From the NCBI RefSeq assembly GCF_029714205.1, contig NZ_CP121648.1:6264501-6328500 (forward strand): a stretch of DNA of 64,000 nt, given 5' to 3'. The first letter of the stretch is position 1. Every line of letters begins with the position of its first letter. Both the position numbers and the translations under genes were made by a program. The stretch is from Methylobacterium sp. CB376 (lineage in GTDB: Bacteria; Pseudomonadota; Alphaproteobacteria; Rhizobiales; Beijerinckiaceae). The notes under the pieces are model-generated. The model was given only the letters and a program-made list of their open reading frames with translations, did no database searches and was not told the origin of the DNA. Positions 1-8,321 of the stretch are shown here, piece by piece.

Positions 1-363
1 CGGCACGAGTTCGCCCACCACCACGGAGAGGTAGGTGATCAGGCCGATCACCACCCCGTAGCCGGCGGGCTGGGCCAGGCCCGGCGACAGGCCGGCCTCC
101 TGCAGGAACTCGGCGAGATGCTGGCCGAGCGCCGCGCCCGAGAAGGCGCCGGCGAGCACGCCGATCAGGGTGATGCCGATCTGCACCGTGGAGAGGAAGC
201 GCCCCGGCTCCTCCGCCAGGGCGAGCGCCGCCCGCGCCCCCGCCCGGCGCTGCTCGGCCATGACCTGCAGCCGCGCCTTGCGGGCCGACACCACGGCGAG
301 TTCCGAGAGGGAGAAGACGCCGTTGAGGAGGATGAGCAGGAGCGCGACGGCGAGTTCGAGCAC
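1..363 (-). CDS. CNNM/DUF21 (hemolysin-family) membrane protein, N-terminal part
   Basis: The frame is open from a GTG at 363 to the left edge (121 codons), so the C-terminal part lies outside the window. The start VLELAVALLLILLNGVFSLS is a typical first membrane segment of the DUF21/CNNM domain, followed by SELAVVSARKARLQ, the short juxtamembrane motif of this family. Two further hydrophobic stretches follow, ending in VVVGELVP, which is also characteristic. Complete family members carry CBS domains and a CorC_HlyC domain after DUF21 and are linked to Mg2+/Co2+ handling; that part cannot be seen here. The GTG is preferred because it opens directly into the first membrane segment and no better start was seen upstream. 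Confidence 0.8.
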   Translation of the reverse strand, partial: MLELAVALLLILLNGVFSLSELAVVSARKARLQVMAEQRRAGARAALALAEEPGRFLSTVQIGITLIGVLAGAFSGAALGQHLAEFLQEAGLSPGLAQPAGYGVVIGLITYLSVVVGELVP

Positions 364-394
364 GGTCCCTCGGGGCGACGGGGGCGGGGCGGCA

Positions 395-505
395 CCTTAG
401 CAGACTTGCACGGGGCCATTCTGCTCGGTCTCCTGGTGTCGCATCAGGTTTCGCCGACGCGGTGCTTCGGTTCGCCGCCGAACCGCTGACCCCTTCGGCA
501 CCGAC
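395..505 (+). repeat. Dispersed palindromic repeat, type B, copy 1
   Basis: This non-coding stretch shares its order of motifs with 57803-57892: ATTCTGCT, TCGCAT, then a GCCGAACCG-N-CTTCGGC hairpin. Both copies have the same orientation. It resembles the palindromic intergenic units common in Rhizobiales genomes. It lies between the divergent DUF21 gene and the SPL-family gene. Confidence 0.5.
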
Positions 506-606
506 AGGCGGAACGACGCTTTGGTGGGGCGGCGCATCCCGGTCGATCGCCGGGCGCCGCGACCGGGACGCCGGGATCCCGGCCCGCCCGGCCGGCGTTC
601 GCCCGC

Positions 607-1686
607 ATGACCATCCGGCTTCCGCCCCGCGCCCGGCTCTGGCGCCCGCAGAGGGTGCTCGTCACGCCCGCCGCCCTCGATCACGCCCACGGCCGCCAGA
701 TGGTCGCGCGGCTCGAGGCGCTCGGCCTGCCGGTCGAGCGCCTGCGCGGCAACCGCCTCACCGGCCTCGGCGCGGAGGATCCGCGGCGGGCCTACCGGGA
801 GGCCAAGAACACCCTGGCGGTCGTCGCCGCGCCGCCCTCCAGGCTGGCCCTGCAGCCGATCCCGCCCAGCGCCGATTGGCGCCTCGACCTCGCCGAGGGC
901 TGCCCGGCCCATTGCCAGTACTGCTACCTCGCGGGCTCGCTCCAGGGCCCCCCGGTGACGCGCGCCTACGCCAATCTCGACGAGATCCTGGCCGTCCTGC
1001 CGCGCTACGCGGGGGCCGGCGGCGTCACCTCCGCGAGCGAGGCGCGGGCCGCCGAGGGCACGACCTTCGAGGCCTCCTGCTACACCGACCCGCTCGCGAT
1101 CGAGCACCTGACCGGCTCGCTCTCCGCGACGATCCGGCATTTCGGCGCCTGGGACGCCCCGGTGCAGCTGCGCTTCACCACCAAGTTCGCCGCGGTCGCG
1201 CCATTGCTCGGCCTCGCGCATGCGCGGCGCACCCGCATCCGCTTCTCCCTCAACGCCGCGCCGGCGGCGCGCTACGAGGGCGGCACCGATCCGTTGCCGG
1301 CCCGCCTCGCCGCGATGCGGGAGGCGGCCCTGGCCGGCTACCCGGTCGGCCTGACCCTCGCGCCGATCCTGCCGCTGCCCGGCTGGCGCGACGCCTACGG
1401 CGCGCTCCTCGCCGATATCGGCGCGGCGCTGGCCGGGGTGCCGGACCTCGACCTCACGGCGGAATGCATCACCCACCGCTTCACCCCGGGCTCCAAGACC
1501 GTGCTGGAGGGCTGGTATCCGGGCTCCGACCTGCCGATGCGCGAGGAGGAGCGCAGCCGCAAGCTGACCAAGTTCGGGTCGGTGAAGTACGTCCTCCCAA
1601 AGCCGCAGATGGCCGAATTGCGCGCCGAGATCGGCGCGCTCCTCGCCGCGCGGCTGCCGCAGGCGCGGCTCCTCTACTGGACCTGA
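607..1686 (+). CDS. Spore photoproduct lyase-family radical SAM protein
   Basis: This is a 359-residue cytosolic protein. The radical SAM cluster motif CPAHCQYC has cysteines at 99, 103 and 106, spaced C-x3-C-x2-C as expected for binding the [4Fe-4S] cluster that cleaves S-adenosylmethionine. The following text (YLAGSLQGPP, YANLDEIL) and the distant KTVLEGWYPGS segment match the SplB/SPL family, which repairs the spore photoproduct thymine dimer in Firmicutes. This organism is not a spore former, so the substrate is uncertain; members in non-sporulating bacteria are generally uncharacterised. The start ATG at 607 has no strong ribosome site. The gene stands alone, convergent with the catalase gene. 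Confidence 0.8.
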   Translation: MTIRLPPRARLWRPQRVLVTPAALDHAHGRQMVARLEALGLPVERLRGNRLTGLGAEDPRRAYREAKNTLAVVAAPPSRLALQPIPPSADWRLDLAEGCPAHCQYCYLAGSLQGPPVTRAYANLDEILAVLPRYAGAGGVTSASEARAAEGTTFEASCYTDPLAIEHLTGSLSATIRHFGAWDAPVQLRFTTKFAAVAPLLGLAHARRTRIRFSLNAAPAARYEGGTDPLPARLAAMREAALAGYPVGLTLAPILPLPGWRDAYGALLADIGAALAGVPDLDLTAECITHRFTPGSKTVLEGWYPGSDLPMREEERSRKLTKFGSVKYVLPKPQMAELRAEIGALLAARLPQARLLYWT

Positions 1687-1721
1687 CGGGCGCGGCGGGA
1701 CGAGGGGCCCGCCGCGGCGGA

Positions 1722-2636
1722 TCACCGGCTCTTCTGGTAGAGCTTGCTGGCGATCTCGAAAATCTCCTGCGGCGCGTAATCCGGCGCGAAGGCCCCGTAA
1801 TTGCCGTCGAGCTCCGGGATCTTGCCGCCCTGCGGCGGTCCGTCGACGATCTCCAGCGGCCCGGGCGGGTCGCCCGGCAGTGCCACCTCGTCGTTCGACC
1901 ACACCCCCGCCATCTCCGGGTAATCCGGCGAGCCGAACGTGTAGAGGCGCCGGTGGGAGCCCTCCTGCAGGTATTTCTGGCACTCGGGGACGCGGCCGAG
2001 ATCGATGTTGGGCGTCGGCAGCATCTTCTCGATCTCGACCCCGGTCAGCTTCTTCAGGGCGAGCGCGTAGGCGTGGGCGTGGACGGAGCCGCGCACCAGC
2101 AGGTAGCCGCAGACCTCGCGGCCCGTCGGGTCGGACAGCGTCTCGTAGACCCGCAGCTTGTGGAGCCGCGCGCCGCATTCGAGATGGAAGTTGTGCAGGA
2201 GGTCGATGATCAGGTTCCCGGTCGTCGTCACCATGTCCATGTTCCAGGACGCGGCGTTGGCGTTCATCGGCATGGCGCCGCCCGCATTCGACAGGAATGA
2301 GCCGGCCAGACGCGCGTCCTTCATGTCCTCGAACGGGGCCTTGCTGATATCGACCTGCTCGGTCTGGTCACCGGGGCCGTTGTTGAGCAGGGCGACGCCG
2401 GTCGAGACCAGCTCGACATGGCCGAGTTCTTCGGTGAAAATGCTCGACACCAGGCTGTAGAACGGCCTCAGCTTCGATTTGTTGCGGAAATTGAAGCTCT
2501 GAAACATGTAGTTTCCGAGCGTCGACATCTCGCCGTACTTGCCGCCGAGCAGCTCCTGCAGGGCGGCGGCGGCGTTCGGATCGGGCCTCTTGGGCTGGGG
2601 CAGTTCGGCCTGCAGGCGATCGAGCCTCATGAACAT
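1722..2636 (-). CDS. Manganese catalase family protein
   Basis: The 304-residue product is a non-haem dimanganese catalase (2 H2O2 to 2 H2O + O2), ferritin-like fold. The dimetal-site helices can be seen: GGKYGEMSTLGNYMFQS and FTEELGHVELV near the N-terminus, and LECGARLHKLRVYE plus GSVHAHAYALAL in the second half, supplying Glu and His ligands. ATG at 2636 is chosen because GGAG lies nine bases upstream; an in-frame ATG at 2630 is the alternative. The frame stays open upstream, but that extension overlaps the outer-membrane protein gene on the other strand and has no homology-like character. With the SPL-family gene beside it, the locus looks like a radiation and oxidative stress pair (inference). 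Confidence 0.88.
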   Translation of the reverse strand: MFMRLDRLQAELPQPKRPDPNAAAALQELLGGKYGEMSTLGNYMFQSFNFRNKSKLRPFYSLVSSIFTEELGHVELVSTGVALLNNGPGDQTEQVDISKAPFEDMKDARLAGSFLSNAGGAMPMNANAASWNMDMVTTTGNLIIDLLHNFHLECGARLHKLRVYETLSDPTGREVCGYLLVRGSVHAHAYALALKKLTGVEIEKMLPTPNIDLGRVPECQKYLQEGSHRRLYTFGSPDYPEMAGVWSNDEVALPGDPPGPLEIVDGPPQGGKIPELDGNYGAFAPDYAPQEIFEIASKLYQKSR

Positions 2637-2863
2637 CGTTCGCGTCTCCGGTCGTGCGCGCGTGCGCCGGGGAGAAGCTGACGCTGCGTCGAGATGTTCC
2701 TTCGCGCATGCGCTTTTCGGGCACCGCCGATCTCCCGCCCCCGGGATCGTGGCTCCCGGGACGCAGCCGCGGACAAAGATGCCGGCAAATCCCGACGCCT
2801 GTTCCCTGCCGGGACGGGGTCGGAGACACTGTCCCGGGAGTTCTCGGTGGGGCGCGACGGGCG

Positions 2864-4390
2864 ATGACGACTTGTATTCGGGTGGCCGCACTGGCCGGCG
2901 CAGCGCTCGCCTGCGGGCAGGCGGCCCGCGCCGCCGACCTCGCGCCCCGCCCGGTGCCGCCCGCTCCCGCCATCGCCCTCGACTGGTCCGGCTTCTATCT
3001 CGGCGCGCAGACGGGCGGGTTCGCGACCGGCCAGGGCCGGCGCACCTTCGTCAGCGGCGACGGCGGCGGCCTCACCCCGACCGTGTTCGGGGGGCGCGGC
3101 GGGCGGACCGGGATCGTCGCCGGGACCGTCGAGGGGCGCACGATCTTCGAGGGCGTCCATGCCGGCTACAACTGGCAGCGGGGCGACCTCGTCGGCGGGG
3201 TGGAGGGCGACCTCAGCGCCGCCGGGCCGCTCGACGACGTGCTGGCCAGCCTCCGGGGGCGCGTCGGCGTCGCGACGGGGCGCGCGCTCGTCTACGGCAC
3301 GGCCGGCCTCGGGATCCTCTCCGCGCCGGGGGGACGGCTCGGCGTCTTCGTCGGCGGCAACGGCGGCAACGGCGGCAATGCCGGGCCGGGGGGCGCGGGC
3401 GGCGCGGGCGGCAACGGCTTCGGGACGCTCACAATCTCCCAGCCGGGCGCGACGCGCCTCGGCTTCGCCGGCGGCGCCGGGCTGGAGGTCAGGCTCACCC
3501 CGCGGGTCGGGGCGGGGGTCGAGGCCCTCTACTTCCTGTTCGACAAGGGCAGCCCCGGGATCCCGCGCGAGGCGCTCACCCTGCGCGGGCGCCTGACCTA
3601 CCATTTCGGGGCCGAGGACCCGGCGGAGGGGCCGGGCGCCGCGCCCGCCTTCGGCGCCGCGCCCGCTTGGGGCGCCGCGCCCTCTTGGGGCGCCGCGCCT
3701 TCCTGGGCCGGCCTCTATCTCGGGGCGCAGTTCGGCGCCCTCTACAGCCCCTCGGGAACCCGCCTCGCCGCGGCGGCCCTGGCGAACGGCGAGGCCGGCG
3801 GGGCCGGTACCCGCGGCATCGACGGCGGCGGCGGGGGCGGCGGCGCCGTGGCCTTCGCGGCCCTGCAGCGGGGCGCCTCGGCGCTCGGCGGGCTGCATCT
3901 CGGCGCGAACGCGCAGAGCGCCCGCCTCGTCTACGGCGCCGAGGCCGACATCGATGCCGGCACCGACGCCAACCACCGCGTCCTCGGCAGCCTGCGCGGG
4001 CGCCTCGGCTGGGTGCTGGACCGCGACCTCCTGCTCTACGGCACGGCCGGCCTCGGGCTGGCGCGGGACGAGGGGGTTCGGCTGGTCTTCGCCGGCAATG
4101 GCGGCCCGGGCGGCAATGGCGGCCCGCTCGTCGCCGGGCCCGGGGGCGCCGGCGGCGCGGGGGGGCAGGCCCTCGCCCTGCGCGCGGCGGACACCCAGGT
4201 CGGCTTCGTCGCGGGGGCCGGCCTGCAGGCGCGCCTCACCGACCGTCTGACGGCGGGGGTCGAGGGGCTCTACTACGGTTTCCGGGCGAGCGGCGCCGCG
4301 CTCCCCGGCGCGGGCCGCGCCGTCGCGGCCGGGCGGGACAACGACGCCGTCGTGCTGCGCACCCGTCTCTCGTTCAGCCTGCAGCCCTGA
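2864..4390 (+). CDS. Tandem outer-membrane beta-barrel protein with Gly/Asn-rich inserts
   Basis: This 508-residue exported protein has a signal peptide (MTTCIRVAALAGAALACG, cleavage after ARA) and two similar halves. Each half opens with W-[SA]-G-[FL]-YLGAQ, contains a [SL]LRGR[VL]G turn, then YGTAGLG, as in the Omp25/Hbp-type porin-like barrels of Rhizobiales. Each half also carries a glycine-rich insert in the second part of its barrel (GGNGGNGGNAGPGG in the first, GGPGGNGGP in the second). A short pseudo-repeat of FGAAPAWGAAPSWGAAPSW joins the halves. The protein looks like an internal duplication of one barrel, or two barrels in one chain. The loop composition matches the two glycine-rich proteins encoded next, so a common surface location is likely. 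Function is unknown. Confidence 0.7.
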   Translation: MTTCIRVAALAGAALACGQAARAADLAPRPVPPAPAIALDWSGFYLGAQTGGFATGQGRRTFVSGDGGGLTPTVFGGRGGRTGIVAGTVEGRTIFEGVHAGYNWQRGDLVGGVEGDLSAAGPLDDVLASLRGRVGVATGRALVYGTAGLGILSAPGGRLGVFVGGNGGNGGNAGPGGAGGAGGNGFGTLTISQPGATRLGFAGGAGLEVRLTPRVGAGVEALYFLFDKGSPGIPREALTLRGRLTYHFGAEDPAEGPGAAPAFGAAPAWGAAPSWGAAPSWAGLYLGAQFGALYSPSGTRLAAAALANGEAGGAGTRGIDGGGGGGGAVAFAALQRGASALGGLHLGANAQSARLVYGAEADIDAGTDANHRVLGSLRGRLGWVLDRDLLLYGTAGLGLARDEGVRLVFAGNGGPGGNGGPLVAGPGGAGGAGGQALALRAADTQVGFVAGAGLQARLTDRLTAGVEGLYYGFRASGAALPGAGRAVAAGRDNDAVVLRTRLSFSLQP

Positions 4391-4639
4391 GGGCGCGCGC
4401 CCGGCCCCGGTGCCGCGTGCGGGCCGGCACACACGGGGCCGCGCGAAGGTCCTACAGCTGTCGGTGCCGACGGTCTCCCGCAGGCGAACCCGGACCGGGT
4501 CGAACAGGGGGCAACCTTCGGGTGGACCGCTCACGACGACCAGCACGCAGAAGGATTCGGCCGGCGCAAAGCGCGCCGGTCACGGTGCCCGGCCCCGCCG
4601 GGCACTTCCGGATCCTGCTCGGACACAGTACCGACAAGC

Positions 4640-4720
4640 AGACGCGATCTCTGAACTGAATAAATAAACAGCGTTCAGTCTTCATTCAGTCAGAATAGAG
4701 CATGGTTAACACAACAAAGC
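4640..4720 (+). promoter_or_regulatory. AT-rich putative promoter/operator region before the glycine-rich gene
   Basis: The gap 4391-4911 contains no gene that can be supported. Within it, 4640-4720 is strikingly AT-rich for this genome. It holds an inverted repeat CTGAAC (4651-4656) / GTTCAG (4673-4678) around an AATAAATAAA core, followed by two CATTCAGTC/GTTCAGTC-like words. This is where a promoter or operator for the gene at 4912 would be expected. No clear -35/-10 pair can be fixed by eye. Confidence 0.35.
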
Positions 4721-4911
4721 AGATCATGCAGCCATCTCGGAACTAACCCCATCGCAGTGGGGCGCCGGCGGCAAGAACAGGTCAGCGTCTGGATTGAACG
4801 ACGGGGCGAGAGCGCTCGTCCCGAATGCTGAAACGCGGCCGAAATCCGGGATTTCGGAGCGCACCCCCTCGATCGGACAACCCATCACACGCGACACGAC
4901 AGGAGAGCACC

Positions 4912-5433
4912 ATGAAGAAGACGATGATCACCATCATGTCGGCGGTCGGCATGTTCGCGCTCTCGCACCAGGCCTTCGCCTTCGGGCAGGGCGGCAGCGG
5001 CGGGGCCGGCGGCGGCGCCTATTACGGCGGCTACGGCGGCATGGGCGGCGGCGGCGGCGACGGCATCCACGGCGGGCGCGGCGGCAATGGCGGGCGCGGC
5101 GGCACCGGGGCCTATGGCGGGGCCGGCGGCGGCGGCGGCTGGGGCGGCTCGGGCTCCTACGGCGGGCGCGGCGGCGGTGGCGGGGCCGGCGGCGGCGGCT
5201 ACTACGGCGGGGCCGGCGGCGGCGGCGGCGGCGGCGGCTCGGGCGCCTACGGGGGCCAGGGCGGCAATGGCGGGCGCGGCGGCATGGGCAGCCATGGCGG
5301 CGTCGGCGGCTCGGGCGGCGGCGGCGGCTCGGCCGCGGGCTACGGCAACCGGGGCGGCAGCGGCGGGGCCGGCGGCAACGGCAGCTACGGCGGCGTCGGC
5401 GGGGCCGGCGGCCAGGGCGGCAACTCCTACTGA
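4912..5433 (+). CDS. Exported glycine-rich repeat protein
   Basis: The 173-residue product has a clear signal peptide (MKKTMITIMSAVGMFALS, cleavage near AFA-FG). The mature part is almost entirely Gly with Tyr, Ala, Ser and Arg in short degenerate repeats such as GGAGGGGYYGG and GGNGGRGG. ATG at 4912 is supported by AGGAGAG a few bases upstream. The mature chain has no folded-domain signature, so it is probably a structural cell-surface or matrix protein (inference). The repeats resemble the loop inserts of the barrel protein encoded upstream and the next gene downstream. Family not recognised. Confidence 0.7.
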   Translation: MKKTMITIMSAVGMFALSHQAFAFGQGGSGGAGGGAYYGGYGGMGGGGGDGIHGGRGGNGGRGGTGAYGGAGGGGGWGGSGSYGGRGGGGGAGGGGYYGGAGGGGGGGGSGAYGGQGGNGGRGGMGSHGGVGGSGGGGGSAAGYGNRGGSGGAGGNGSYGGVGGAGGQGGNSY

Positions 5434-5571
5434 GCCCTGCCGATATCCTCGGTACAGGCCGCGGCGGCGTCGGACGCCGCCGCGGCCGAGCGAATCCGGG
5501 TCCGCGAGCGGACGCGATGACCGCCTCGCGGGCCCGATCACGGGCCTCGTCATCGCATGGGAGGCACACCG

Positions 5572-6309
5572 ATGAGGATGATCTCTGCCCTGACCGCGAC
5601 GCTCGGAGCCGTCGGGCTCGCCGGCCTCCTCGGGGCGGCCGCGCTGGCCCAGGCCGCGCCGGTCTCCTCGCCGCCGCGCGAGCCCGCCGCGACGCCGGCC
5701 GGATCGAGCGACGGTGCCGGCCTCCCCGGACTGCCGGGCGGCCGCGGCGGCGCGCCGGGCCGGATCGGCGCGCCGGGCCGGGACGCGGGCGAGCCCGAGC
5801 GTCTCGCCCTGCGGCGCTACTGCGCGGCGCTGCTCACCGGGCAGCCGACCGAGGCGCGCTCGCCGCACCGGCCCGAGGAATGCGCCGTGCTGTTCGGCAC
5901 CGCGGCCGAGCCCGGCCAGCCGGGGCGGGGCGGCAACGGTGCCGGCTTCCCGGGCCTGCCCGGCGGCCGCGGCGGCCAGAGCGGCGCGGTCGCGCCCTCG
6001 GACTTGGCGGAGTCGCCGGCGGGATCCTGCCGGGACCTGCTCCCGCCGCCCGAGGAGGGCCTGCCCCCGGGCGAGGGAATGCCGACCGAGTGCCGGGACG
6101 ACCTCGCCCCGCCCGACGGGAGCGGCTCCCGGCGCGACGGGTCCGCGAGCCGGCGGGCGGGCGCCGACGGGCCGAGCCGCTCGGGCGGGATCGGCGGCCG
6201 CGGCGGGGCGGCCGGGGCCGGACCGGGCGGCGGAGCCGGCGGGGCTGGGGGTGCGGGCATCGGCGGCGGCGTCGGCGGGCGCGGCGGGGCGGGCGGCGCG
6301 GGCTACTGA
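5572..6309 (+). CDS. Exported Gly/Pro-rich collagen-like protein
   Basis: The 245-residue product has a signal peptide (MRMISALTATLGAVGLAGLL, cleavage after ALAQA). The mature region alternates two non-repetitive Cys-containing blocks (LRRYCAALLTGQ, PEECAVLFG; later SCRDLLPPPEEG, PTECRDDL) with collagen-like runs (GLPGLPGGRGGAPGRIG; GFPGLPGGRGGQSG). It ends in a Gly/Ala run closing with GGAGGAGY. GGGAGG lies eight bases before the ATG. The four cysteines could form two disulfides in the periplasm or outside the cell. It lies 138 bp after the other glycine-rich gene and probably belongs to the same unit. I do not recognise the family. Confidence 0.65.
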   Translation: MRMISALTATLGAVGLAGLLGAAALAQAAPVSSPPREPAATPAGSSDGAGLPGLPGGRGGAPGRIGAPGRDAGEPERLALRRYCAALLTGQPTEARSPHRPEECAVLFGTAAEPGQPGRGGNGAGFPGLPGGRGGQSGAVAPSDLAESPAGSCRDLLPPPEEGLPPGEGMPTECRDDLAPPDGSGSRRDGSASRRAGADGPSRSGGIGGRGGAAGAGPGGGAGGAGGAGIGGGVGGRGGAGGAGY

Positions 6310-6410
6310 GCCCCGTCGCCGAGGGCGTCGCCGGTCCGGCGCAGCGACGTGGCCGGGGTGCCGGCCCCAAGCGGAACCGCCGCACCCGGGTCCGCTCGGG
6401 CGACTGATCC

Positions 6411-6505
6411 CACATCCGCTCGATCCCTTCGGGATGGCGGATGTGGGCGTCGCTCAGGCGCCGCGCGGGCTCGCGATCCGGGATCCGCGTTGATCGACCG
6501 GATCC
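6411..6505 (-). repeat. Dispersed palindromic repeat, type A, copy 1
   Basis: Two palindromes, CCCACATCCGC/GCGGATGTGGG around the loop TCGATCCCTTCGGGATG, and ATCCGGGATCC/GGATCCCGGAT, are joined by the linker CGTCGCTCAGGCGCCGCGCGG. The same architecture recurs at 15026-15125, 21115-21345 and 54868-54972. The element lies between convergent genes and may act as a terminator. Confidence 0.65.
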
Positions 6506-6509
6506 CGGA

Positions 6510-7343
6510 TCAGCTCTCCCGCAGGCCGAGCCGCCGCGGGAGCAGGCCGGGCCGCAGGATGTCGAGGGTCACGGTGAGCGCCCCGGCCGCGGCCATCAGC
6601 GCGAGGGTGCCCCAGGTGATCGCGTAGACCAGGTGGTTGTTGGGGAAGGCGATCACCGTCAGCCCGCCGACCGGCAGCCCGGTCTCGCCCGGCGCGCGCG
6701 CCGCGTCGACGAAGTAGGGGGCGACCCGCGACAGGCCGCGCGCCGCCGCGATGGCGGCGACGTCCCGGGACACCCAGCGCCCGGCGGCCGGGTCGTTCGC
6801 CTGGAGGAAGGCGCCGTGCGGCTCGGAGAGGCGCAGCAGCCCCTCGACCGTGACGGGGCCGGGCGCGAGGGGCCGCCAGCCGGCCGGGTCGCGCCGGTCC
6901 GCCGGGACGAAGCCGCGGTTGACGAGGATCACCGTCCCGTCGTCGCGCGCGAGCGGCGCGAGGACCCAGGCGCCGCCGCCGAGCTCCGTCACGGCCTGGA
7001 CCAGCGTCGCGCGGTCCGGCAGCCACCGGCCCGTCGCGGCGACGCGGCGGTACTCGTCCGAGGCGGCCGTGACCTGCGCCCAGCGCGCCGGACCGGGCGC
7101 CGGGACCGGGGGCGCGTGGACCCGTGCCTCCACGCGGGCGATCAGGTCGAGCTTCCAGGCGCGGCGATGGACCTGCCAGGCCGCGAGGGCGACGAGCCCG
7201 GCCACGACGAGGAGCGCCGCCGCGTCGAAGGCGAGCAGGGCGGCGATCCGCCGCCCCGTCGGGCGCCGGCCGGTCAGGGCCGCTGCAGCGCCTCGTGCGG
7301 CGACATCGGCATCATGTTCTGGTCCATGTGGTACATCACCCAT
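6510..7343 (-). CDS. SURF1-family oxidase assembly protein
   Basis: The protein has two membrane helices (LLAFDAAALLVVAGLVALAAWQ near the N-terminus and a C-terminal pair-like segment LVYAITWGTLALMAAAGALTV) enclosing a periplasmic domain. That domain carries the SURF1 signatures WQVHRRAWK, LVNRGFVP and the C-terminal NNHLVYAITW. SURF1/Shy1 proteins help insert haem into haem-copper oxidases. It is the last gene of the cyo operon. The listed ATG overlaps cyoD by 70 bases; a CTG near 7278 is a possible later start, so the N-terminus is uncertain. The overlap implies translational coupling with cyoD. Confidence 0.82.
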   Translation of the reverse strand: MGDVPHGPEHDADVAARGAAAALTGRRPTGRRIAALLAFDAAALLVVAGLVALAAWQVHRRAWKLDLIARVEARVHAPPVPAPGPARWAQVTAASDEYRRVAATGRWLPDRATLVQAVTELGGGAWVLAPLARDDGTVILVNRGFVPADRRDPAGWRPLAPGPVTVEGLLRLSEPHGAFLQANDPAAGRWVSRDVAAIAAARGLSRVAPYFVDAARAPGETGLPVGGLTVIAFPNNHLVYAITWGTLALMAAAGALTVTLDILRPGLLPRRLGLRES

Positions 7344-7696
7344 ATCGACCCGGCCAGCGTGATCACGACCAGCGTGAGCGTGAAGACCAGCGCCATGAAG
7401 GTCCAGCCGCCCTCCGACTTCGTGTTCATGTGCAGGAAGTAGATCATGTGGACCACGATCTGCACCGCCGCGAGCGCCATGATCACGATGCTGGTGACCA
7501 GCGTGTCGTCGAGGGTGTTGGCCATCACCAGCCAGAACGGGATGGCGGTGAGGATCACCGACAGCACGAAGCCGGTCACGTAGCCGCGGAAGCTGCCATG
7601 CGCCCCCCCGGGATGGTGGGCGCTCCCGTGCGCGCCGTCCCCGGCCCCCGCGTCGTGGGCCTTGCGCGGAAGGTCCGCCTGCGCCACCGCGCTCAT
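7274..7696 (-). CDS. cyoD: Cytochrome bo-type quinol oxidase subunit IV
   Basis: This 140-residue inner-membrane protein has three predicted helices (YVTGFVLSVILTAIPFWLV, SIVIMALAAVQIVVHMIYFL and FMALVFTLTLVVITLAGSIW). The HMIYFLHM segment is typical of CyoD. A His/Gly-rich N-terminal tail of about 35 residues precedes the first helix. Its ATG overlaps the cyoC stop in an ATGA, so the two are translationally coupled. It stabilises the CyoABC core. Confidence 0.9.
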   Translation of the reverse strand: MSAVAQADLPRKAHDAGAGDGAHGSAHHPGGAHGSFRGYVTGFVLSVILTAIPFWLVMANTLDDTLVTSIVIMALAAVQIVVHMIYFLHMNTKSEGGWTFMALVFTLTLVVITLAGSIWVMYHMDQNMMPMSPHEALQRP

Positions 7697-8319
7697 CGCA
7701 TGGCTCCCATCAGGTACACGAAGGTGAAGACGCCGATCCAGACCACGTCGAGGAAGTGCCAGAACATCGACAGGCAGAGGAGCCCGCGCCGGGTCTCGGC
7801 GACCAGCCCGTAGCGCCGCAGCTGCGCCAGCAGGGTGAGGAGCCAGACGATGCCGAAGGTCACGTGCAGCCCGTGCGTCCCGACCAGCGTGAAGAAGGCG
7901 GACAGGAAGGCGCTGCGCTGGGGCGTGGCGCCCTCGTGGATCAGGTGGCCGAACTCGTAGAGTTCGATCATCAGGAAGCCCGCCCCGAACAGGCCGGTGA
8001 TGATCAGCCAGCGCCGGGTCATGTCGAGCCGGTCCTTGTCCATCTCCAGCATGGCGAAGCCGTAGGTGATGGAGGACAGCAGCAGCAGGCTGGTGTTCAG
8101 CGCGACGAGCCGCAGGTCGAACAGGTCGGCCCCGGACGGGCCCGCCGCGTAGTTGCGGCCCAGCACGCCGAAGGTGGCGAACAGGACCGCGAAGATGAGG
8201 CAATCCCCCATCAGGTAGACCCAGAAGCCGAGCAGCGTGCCGCCGTCGCCGTGGGCGTGCTCCTCGGTCTCGTAGAAGACCGGCGCGGTGGCGCCGGGCG
8301 GAGCGGTGGTCTCGTGCAT
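7693..8319 (-). CDS. cyoC: Cytochrome bo-type quinol oxidase subunit III
   Basis: The 208-residue protein has five predicted transmembrane helices of the haem-copper oxidase subunit III family. Diagnostic segments are GFWVYLMGDCLIFAVLFATF, the acidic helix LIELYEFGHLI, THGLHVTFGIVWL and the closing FTFVYLMGAM. It binds around the CyoB core. Its start is two bases from the cyoB stop and its stop overlaps the cyoD start, so it is central in a tight operon. Confidence 0.93.
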   Translation of the reverse strand: MHETTAPPGATAPVFYETEEHAHGDGGTLLGFWVYLMGDCLIFAVLFATFGVLGRNYAAGPSGADLFDLRLVALNTSLLLLSSITYGFAMLEMDKDRLDMTRRWLIITGLFGAGFLMIELYEFGHLIHEGATPQRSAFLSAFFTLVGTHGLHVTFGIVWLLTLLAQLRRYGLVAETRRGLLCLSMFWHFLDVVWIGVFTFVYLMGAMR

Positions 8320-8321
8320 GG

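Noticed and set aside
4794..6407. Long Arg-rich plus-strand frame over the glycine-rich genes
   Set aside because: It is the shifted frame of Gly codons; the other frame has signal peptides and ribosome sites.
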